A DNA stretch of 12,651 nt from an uncultured bacterium (GTDB lineage Bacteria; Bacteroidota; Bacteroidia; CAILMK01): assembly GCA_903835275.1 (NCBI GenBank), contig CAILMK010000688.1:1-12651 (forward strand). Direction: 5' to 3'. The translations under genes and the position numbers were made by a program. Below are positions 7,093 to 12,651 of the stretch, in pieces (position 1 is the stretch's first letter; every line of letters starts with the position of its first letter). The notes under the pieces are model-generated. The model ran no database searches. It was not told the DNA's origin and saw nothing but the letters and a program-made list of their open reading frames with translations.

Positions 7093-10000
7093 TTGGGAAA
7101 TCTGCTCAATAAGCGTTCAATCTTACTTTTTGCGGGCCTTGCCCTCATCGCCCTTGCTTTGCTTTGTGAGAGCCTATTCGCTCCTTTGGTAAATACAATT
7201 TACCAAAAGGCAAAAGTGCAAAGTGCCCTGACAACCCTGCATCAAAAGGAAGGTATCGCAGAGGAAATGCTTGAAAAGGCAAAAAAGGAAAATCCTTACG
7301 ATCACGAGGATTGGTATATGGAAAAATCGAAAAAGGAAGGCATTTACTTTTTCATTTATTCGGCGAATAATCTGCGTGTTTCCTTCTGGACCACCAATTC
7401 AATTCTTCCCAAGGTAGTTCCTTTCCAGGATACCACCATTATGCAAAACCTTGCCAACGGCTATTACCTTGAAAAAAATACATACTACAAGGATCTTATA
7501 TTTGTTACCCTTGTCCCAATTGAATACAATTATTCACTGCATAATAATTACCTTCAAAATAATTTCGCATTACTAAGCAGTGGCAGTGAAAATTTTCATA
7601 TTTCACTGAAAAAATCAAATGAAGGAGTTCCTTTTTACAGTGAAAAAGGCCTTTATCTTTTCAATATGCATACGATTAAAAACCCTGCCGATTATTACTG
7701 GATCGGATGGTGTTTTCTTATAGGGCTCGCCTTTTATTGCATGTTCATAAACGGTTGGCTGGTACAATTGCTATCAGGAAAAAATATTCTTGGCGGCATC
7801 GCCCTTTATTTTATTTCAATAATAACTCCACTGGTGCTGTGGCATTTTTTCCACTATCCAAGATCCCTATTTGAATGGCAACTATTCAGTCCTGAACTTT
7901 ATGCAAGTTCTAATATTCTTTCCTCGCTGGGAAGCTTATTATTCCTGAGTGCTTTTTTTTGCTGGACGTTCAGGATATTCAGTCATGTCCGCCTTGCATC
8001 CATACCCAGAAGCACACGACAGATATTTATTGCGCTGCAAATTTTATTTGTGTTTCTATTGGCGCATATCATTAATGCTGTTGTGCGCAGCCTGGTTTCA
8101 GACTCAAAAATATCCTTCGACCTTGGCAATATTTCAGAAATATCCATTTATACACTTTTCGCATTTGCTGCCATTACAGGATTTATCCTTGCGTTTTTCA
8201 TTCTTCTTCACGCAGCAATAAACAATGCCTTCAGGATATTCCATTCAAGAAGGAAAATATATTTAATCATTGGCGCCATTGCCATTGCAATGATATTAAT
8301 TTCATTACTTAAAATATATCACTTCTCTTCCGCGGCCTTATTTTTTTCACTGGCTTCACTGCTTTTCTATACGTTCCGGTATTACAGGACAGGCAACGAC
8401 CGCCTCATAGGATTTGCAATCATTTTATCTACCCTGTTCATTACAGTGGTACTTACTTTCAATGACCGCGCCAAGGAGAAAGAAATACAAAAAGTACTCG
8501 CCTCTCGTCTATTTTCCGAGCGTGATGCCATTGGGGAATTTATGTATGGAGATGTATTCGACCAGATCAAAGATGATAATTATCTGACAGATTATTTCTT
8601 ATTCAGAAACCCTCTCCTGTCGCAAAATATTCTCAAACAGCGCATCATGCAGTTATACCTTTCAGGCTATTTCAGCAAGTACGATGTGGAATTATTAAGC
8701 TTTAATCCCGCAGGTATTCCTTACAAGGGAAATTATGATAACCAACTGGAATTTTACACCGGACTTGTCAATACAAACAAGGCAGTTCCCGCTCGAGATG
8801 ACAGTTCACTATATTTTTTAAATTCCTACAACGGTTTACCAGCTTATCTTTCTTTTGTTCCGGTGGAAAGGGATGGGAATTTCCTGGGGACACTTGTCCT
8901 TGTTTTCACACAAAAGGCTTTTTATGAGGAAAGCGTTTATCCTGAATTGTTGCTTTCAGAAAACCTGAAACCACTAAAAAGATTACAGGAATATTCCTAT
9001 GCTATTTACGTAAATAATCACCTGATCACCCAGAAAGGTGAGTACAGTTATAATGAGGCCTTGAAAGGAAACTTTCAGACAAAATCCATGTATTCCTTCA
9101 TGAGGGCTGACGGCTTTACACATTTCATTTATCGCTTGTCGGCGGAACAAACGATTGTGGTCAGTGATAAGGAAGAAGGGTTTTTATATTATTCGGCAAC
9201 TTTCTCCATTATATTATTTTTCTTTATTGCAGCACTGGTGTTCGTTGTTATTTTCCGTCTTTTATTCATAGGGATATTTGCAAAAAACTCAAAAGGGATC
9301 AATTCCATTTTTGAAAGGGCAAGAACCGCATGGAGGAATTTATCATTCCGTGCCAAGGTTTTACTTTCCATTATTTCCAGCGTTACGCTGGCCTTGTTTC
9401 TAATCGGTTTCACCACCATCAAGTATATCTCTTACCATTATAACCAGGAGGAATTACAAAAGATGGTTACGAAAACACGTTCCATAAAGGAACGCCTGGA
9501 AACCCAGTTAAAAAACGATGTTCAACAAACTCCAGTCCCAGGTGAAGAGCTGACCAGCTTTATTAAAAGCCTTTCAAAATTGTACCAGACAGATATTAAT
9601 GTCTACGACATAGACGGGAAATTACTGGGATATTCACAACCTGCCATCTATGATAAAAAACTCATTCAGCAACGGATGGAACCCAATGCTTACTTCAACT
9701 TTATTTCACTCAATCATTCCCAGTTATTATCGGAAGAGAATATTGGCAAACTGAATTATATAGCGGCGTATATGCCCTTGCAAAATGGCAATAACCTGGT
9801 TGGTTTTGTAGGCTTGCCTTATTTTGCAAAGGAACGCGAACTGGATGATGCCATATCCTCTTTTCTGGAAGCACTGATAAATCTTTACCTCTTATTATTT
9901 TTAGGACTGCTTCTGATAAGCCTGGTAATTTCAAATGCATTGACGGCACCACTGAACATTATAAGAAATCATTTACGCTCAACAAGCCTCACCACCAAAA

Positions 10001-10791
10001 ATGAACAGATACATTGGGAAAATAATGATGAGATCGGCAAACTCGTCAAGGAATACAACAGCATGGTACTGGAACTTTCCGAGAGCTATCACAGGCTTGC
10101 GCAGAGTGAACGCGAAGGCGCATGGCGTGAAATGGCTAAACAAGTGGCGCATGAAATAAAAAATCCGCTTACGCCGATGAAACTCAATATCCAGCAACTT
10201 CAAAGGGCATGGAAAGAGGATCCGCAACGATTGAAGGAAATGTTTGACAAGGTGACTACCCTTCTCATAACGCAAATTGACCGCCTTTCTCAAATTGCCA
10301 CCGAGTTCAGTTCATTTGCACAAATGCCCAATGAGCAACCTGTAAAGCTGGATGTGAATGAAGCCCTCCGTGAAGCGGTGGACCTATTTCATAACACCAA
10401 CGAGGTTTCCATTTCACTTTTTACCCCGCATGAACCCTTGTACACATGGATGGATGCAGGACATTTTGCACGTGTTTTAAATAATCTGGTTAAGAATGCC
10501 ATCCAGGCAATGATCCCGGGAAGGCTTGGCATGATCGTGCTGTCTTGTAAAAAAGATGGTGCTAAAATAATCATTGAGGTAAGGGATAACGGAACAGGCA
10601 TTCCTGAAAACCTACGCGACAAAATATTTACTCCAAATTTCAGCACCAAGAGCTCGGGCATGGGTCTTGGACTTGCCATTATTAAAAATATTATAGAACG
10701 TGCCGGAGGAACCATACGCTTTGAGACCAAATTGGGAGAAGGCACGAGCTTTTTCATTGAGATACCTGAATACAAAGAGGTGAATAAATAA
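7093..10791 (+). CDS. Large multi-spanning sensor histidine kinase with HAMP domain, NtrY-like transmitter
   Basis: This 1232-residue inner-membrane kinase is far longer than typical sensor kinases. The start is TTG at 7093: the frame is closed upstream (stop at 7081), and the first in-frame ATG (7267) would remove the first membrane helix. Hydrophobic segments suggest about 12 helices: one at 10-33, a cluster of eight between about 202 and 454, then about 698-724, 755-777 and 927-949. Extracytoplasmic stretches lie at about 34-201, 455-697 and 778-926. A HAMP-like segment (about 945-1000) precedes the HisKA motif AHEIKNPLTPMKL with phospho-acceptor His1020. The ATPase domain shows the N box NLVKNA (Asn1135), DNGTGI (1165-1170), an F box and GMGLGLAI (1189-1196). 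The transmitter is complete. The HEIKNPLTP form is NtrY-like, but the PAS domain of classical NtrY is not evident. No response regulator gene adjoins it, so its partner and signal are unknown; an envelope cue is plausible. Confidence 0.92.
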   Translation: MGNLLNKRSILLFAGLALIALALLCESLFAPLVNTIYQKAKVQSALTTLHQKEGIAEEMLEKAKKENPYDHEDWYMEKSKKEGIYFFIYSANNLRVSFWTTNSILPKVVPFQDTTIMQNLANGYYLEKNTYYKDLIFVTLVPIEYNYSLHNNYLQNNFALLSSGSENFHISLKKSNEGVPFYSEKGLYLFNMHTIKNPADYYWIGWCFLIGLAFYCMFINGWLVQLLSGKNILGGIALYFISIITPLVLWHFFHYPRSLFEWQLFSPELYASSNILSSLGSLLFLSAFFCWTFRIFSHVRLASIPRSTRQIFIALQILFVFLLAHIINAVVRSLVSDSKISFDLGNISEISIYTLFAFAAITGFILAFFILLHAAINNAFRIFHSRRKIYLIIGAIAIAMILISLLKIYHFSSAALFFSLASLLFYTFRYYRTGNDRLIGFAIILSTLFITVVLTFNDRAKEKEIQKVLASRLFSERDAIGEFMYGDVFDQIKDDNYLTDYFLFRNPLLSQNILKQRIMQLYLSGYFSKYDVELLSFNPAGIPYKGNYDNQLEFYTGLVNTNKAVPARDDSSLYFLNSYNGLPAYLSFVPVERDGNFLGTLVLVFTQKAFYEESVYPELLLSENLKPLKRLQEYSYAIYVNNHLITQKGEYSYNEALKGNFQTKSMYSFMRADGFTHFIYRLSAEQTIVVSDKEEGFLYYSATFSIILFFFIAALVFVVIFRLLFIGIFAKNSKGINSIFERARTAWRNLSFRAKVLLSIISSVTLALFLIGFTTIKYISYHYNQEELQKMVTKTRSIKERLETQLKNDVQQTPVPGEELTSFIKSLSKLYQTDINVYDIDGKLLGYSQPAIYDKKLIQQRMEPNAYFNFISLNHSQLLSEENIGKLNYIAAYMPLQNGNNLVGFVGLPYFAKERELDDAISSFLEALINLYLLLFLGLLLISLVISNALTAPLNIIRNHLRSTSLTTKNEQIHWENNDEIGKLVKEYNSMVLELSESYHRLAQSEREGAWREMAKQVAHEIKNPLTPMKLNIQQLQRAWKEDPQRLKEMFDKVTTLLITQIDRLSQIATEFSSFAQMPNEQPVKLDVNEALREAVDLFHNTNEVSISLFTPHEPLYTWMDAGHFARVLNNLVKNAIQAMIPGRLGMIVLSCKKDGAKIIIEVRDNGTGIPENLRDKIFTPNFSTKSSGMGLGLAIIKNIIERAGGTIRFETKLGEGTSFFIEIPEYKEVNK

Positions 10792-10841
10792 GTTCTGCTT
10801 CATTTATACAAGAATCCCGTATTTTTTACGTTCATAGCATT

Positions 10842-10849
10842 TATCTTTG
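10842..10849 (+). promoter_or_regulatory. Possible -7 element for the right-edge outer-membrane protein gene
   Basis: TATCTTTG is an exact match to TAnnTTTG and lies 77 nt before the ATG at 10927, giving a leader of about 70 nt. No convincing -33 TTTG is present at the usual 19-20 nt spacing. It sits in the 135-bp gap after the kinase gene, in which no clear terminator is seen. Confidence 0.33.
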
Positions 10850-10926
10850 CTAAGTAAACAGCAATAGAGAGGCTTATCTGTACAAGGCATTTAAAATCCG
10901 GTTTGTCCGATATTCTGCATTTTAGA

Positions 10927-12651
10927 ATGCGGAAATTTCCCCTTTATTATTTTATCATACCTGTTTTTTTTATTTTAAATTGTGTTGCTCTCCACTCCCA
11001 GACCATCCAACCTGAGCGAAGCAAAACAATAAGTTTTACATCAGATACCATTACCGTTGATTCCCTGAGCCTGCAGGGCGGTAGTATAAAATTTATCACT
11101 CAGGATTCTCAATCCATTGATGTAAATAAATTTTATATTGACTATGTAAATGCACGGATCCTGCTCCTGGATCAAACCTATCGGTTCAAACCAGTCAAAA
11201 TACAATACATGGTTTTTCCTTTCAATCTTTCAAAAACATATTCACACAAGGAAAGAAAGGAAAACGGATTTGTATTATCCAACCAGGCACCTTATGTATA
11301 TAAACCCCTGCCTGAACAAAATGATGTTTTCGGATACAACACCCTGAATAGAAGCGGGACATTTACAAGGGGAATATCCTTTGGGAACAGCCAGGATCTT
11401 GTAGTAAATTCATTTGTAGATATTCAACTCAGTGGCAAAATTGCTCCGGATATTGAAGTGCTCGCTTCACTGAATGACCGGAATATTCCTGTACAACCGG
11501 AAGGAACTACTGCAACCTTGCAGACATTTGACCAGAAATTTATTTCAGTTACCCTGCCCCATCAAAAAGTAATGCTTGGTGATCTTTCACTCATCAGCAG
11601 GCCCGAAAGTTATTTCCTCAAGTACAATAAAAAAGTGCAGGGTATTACTGCGCAAAGTTCATGGAACGCTACGGCAGGTGATTCAGGTTTTACGTCAGTA
11701 ACAGCAAGCATTACCAAGGGAAAATACCAACGGCAGGTCTTTAATGGCACGGAAGGGAACCAGGGGCCTTACAGGCTACAGGGCACTGATGGGGAATTGT
11801 ATGTAATAGTTGTAGCCGGTACCGAGAAGGTTTACATTGATGGTGGCGAACAGTTGAAACGCGGTGAACAGAACGATTATAAAATTGATTACAACACAGG
11901 TGAACTGACCTTTACTCCGAATCATCTAATTACGCAATACACGCGCATAACCGTGGAATTTCAATATGCGGATAGAAATTACCAGCGGTATTTATTACAC
12001 GCATTCACAGAATATAAAATTGACAAATGGGATTTTTACCTGAATGCATACCACGAGCAGGATAATGCACAGCAGCCTATACTTGCCACATTGACTCCGG
12101 ATGATAAACAACTACTTTCCAAGGTAGGCGATAGTGTCCAGCGTGCAGTTACCAAAAGCGGGGATAGTGTAGCCTTTAACGCAGACATGATCCTGTACAA
12201 GAAAAAAGACACCTCCGGATACAAGGGTATTTATTTTTTCTCAACAAATAGTGATAGTGCGCACTGGCAGGTTTCATTCAGTTATGTGGGTTCAGGGCAT
12301 GGAAACTACAAGGAAATAAAAGCACTTGCCAATGGCAAGGTGTACGGCTGGTTCCCGCCAAAGAATGGAGCACTGCAGGGAGATTATGAACCAGTGACGA
12401 AAATAGTGGCACCTCAAAAACAACAAATGGTTACTTTCGGGGCAATACATAAGTTTGGTACCAAAGGAAAATTTGGAATGGAGGCAGCAGTCAGTTCCCA
12501 CGATGCAAACACGCTTTCCAGTATTGATGACGGAGATAATGTAGGAGCTGCGGCAAGAATTTATGCAGACAATGAATTTTCAGTAAACAAGGATGGCCCT
12601 TTAAAGATCCAGTACCATGCGGAGTTTGAACACAGGGACAAGGATTATACA
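10927..12651 (+). CDS. Large exported, probably outer-membrane beta-barrel-like protein, N-terminal 575 residues (3' end beyond window)
   Basis: An uninterrupted frame runs from ATG 10927 to the window edge. The start is supported by a good signal peptide (basic MRK, then a hydrophobic stretch, cleavage near ALHSQ at about 21-25) and an in-frame stop at 10855. Residues about 140-190 contain NRSGTFTRGISFGNSQD and SLNDRNIPVQPEG. Residues about 275-345 contain EGNQGPYRL, AGTEKVYIDG, RGEQNDYKIDYNTGELTFTP and HLIT. I recognise these blocks from memory as conserved in large uncharacterised Bacteroidota proteins and distant relatives in other phyla. From about 355 on, alternating polar/aromatic strands (WDFYLNAYHE, WQVSFSYVG, MVTFGAIHKF, LKIQYHAEFEHR) suggest an outer-membrane beta-barrel. 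Function is unknown. It is not a recognisable TonB receptor: no plug domain or TonB box is seen in this part. It lies 135 bp downstream of the kinase. Confidence 0.82.
   Translation, partial: MRKFPLYYFIIPVFFILNCVALHSQTIQPERSKTISFTSDTITVDSLSLQGGSIKFITQDSQSIDVNKFYIDYVNARILLLDQTYRFKPVKIQYMVFPFNLSKTYSHKERKENGFVLSNQAPYVYKPLPEQNDVFGYNTLNRSGTFTRGISFGNSQDLVVNSFVDIQLSGKIAPDIEVLASLNDRNIPVQPEGTTATLQTFDQKFISVTLPHQKVMLGDLSLISRPESYFLKYNKKVQGITAQSSWNATAGDSGFTSVTASITKGKYQRQVFNGTEGNQGPYRLQGTDGELYVIVVAGTEKVYIDGGEQLKRGEQNDYKIDYNTGELTFTPNHLITQYTRITVEFQYADRNYQRYLLHAFTEYKIDKWDFYLNAYHEQDNAQQPILATLTPDDKQLLSKVGDSVQRAVTKSGDSVAFNADMILYKKKDTSGYKGIYFFSTNSDSAHWQVSFSYVGSGHGNYKEIKALANGKVYGWFPPKNGALQGDYEPVTKIVAPQKQQMVTFGAIHKFGTKGKFGMEAAVSSHDANTLSSIDDGDNVGAAARIYADNEFSVNKDGPLKIQYHAEFEHRDKDYT

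Noticed and set aside
10389..10775. Minus-strand reading frame of 128 codons opposite the kinase ATPase domain
   Set aside because: It is antisense to conserved kinase motifs, has no recognisable protein features and no promoter; it is a shadow of the real gene.
10792..10926. Possible small gene or terminator between the kinase and the right-edge gene
   Set aside because: No start-to-stop frame with plausible composition was found, and CGTA-TTTTT-TACG-like pairing near 10819-10830 is too short to count as a terminator.
1..12651. Defence system, phage, CRISPR, transposase or tRNA content
   Set aside because: No direct-repeat array, transposase, integrase or tRNA-like structure was seen; the genes are envelope and signalling functions typical of a Bacteroidota chromosome.

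Overview
The window looks like ordinary chromosomal DNA from a member of the Bacteroidota. It most resembles the environmental Chitinophagales/Sphingobacteriales/Cytophagales side of the phylum, but lineage cannot be fixed without a search. The evidence is a gliding-motility-type C-terminal sorting domain (a type IX secretion signal), a PKD lipoprotein, near absence of Shine-Dalgarno sequences, and promoter-like elements of the Bacteroidota form (TTTG, about 19 nt, TAnnTTTG).

Layout. A minus-strand gene enters from the left edge (1-119). Only its first 39 codons are present and they resemble the N-terminus of Bacteroidota DUF72 (YecE-like) proteins. The divergent intergenic region (120-380) carries a pair of near-identical GC-rich hairpins resembling a REP-type element. 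Five plus-strand genes follow: a PKD-domain lipoprotein (381-1244) closed by a clear intrinsic terminator; an 877-residue secreted multidomain protein with fibronectin-III-like modules and a T9SS sorting domain (1373-4006); a 969-residue fusion of a NagZ-type family 3 glycosidase with a class C beta-lactamase-like serine hydrolase (4115-7024); a very large multi-spanning sensor histidine kinase of 1232 residues (7093-10791); and the first 575 residues of a large, probably outer-membrane beta-barrel-like protein (10927 to the right edge). That last gene is open at the window edge. No RNA genes, insertion sequences, CRISPR arrays or recognisable defence genes were seen.

How the genes fit together. 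All five plus-strand products are predicted to be exported or membrane-bound, so the region has a cell-envelope theme: a surface lipoprotein, a T9SS-exported surface protein, a periplasmic peptidoglycan-fragment enzyme, an envelope sensor kinase and an outer-membrane protein. Gaps of 68-135 bp and several promoter-like elements argue against one tight operon. The glycosidase and the kinase (68 bp apart, no clear promoter or terminator between them) are the likeliest co-transcribed pair. The least explained items are the glycosidase/serine-hydrolase fusion, the kinase's unusual input architecture, and the right-edge protein, which belongs to a conserved family whose function I do not know.
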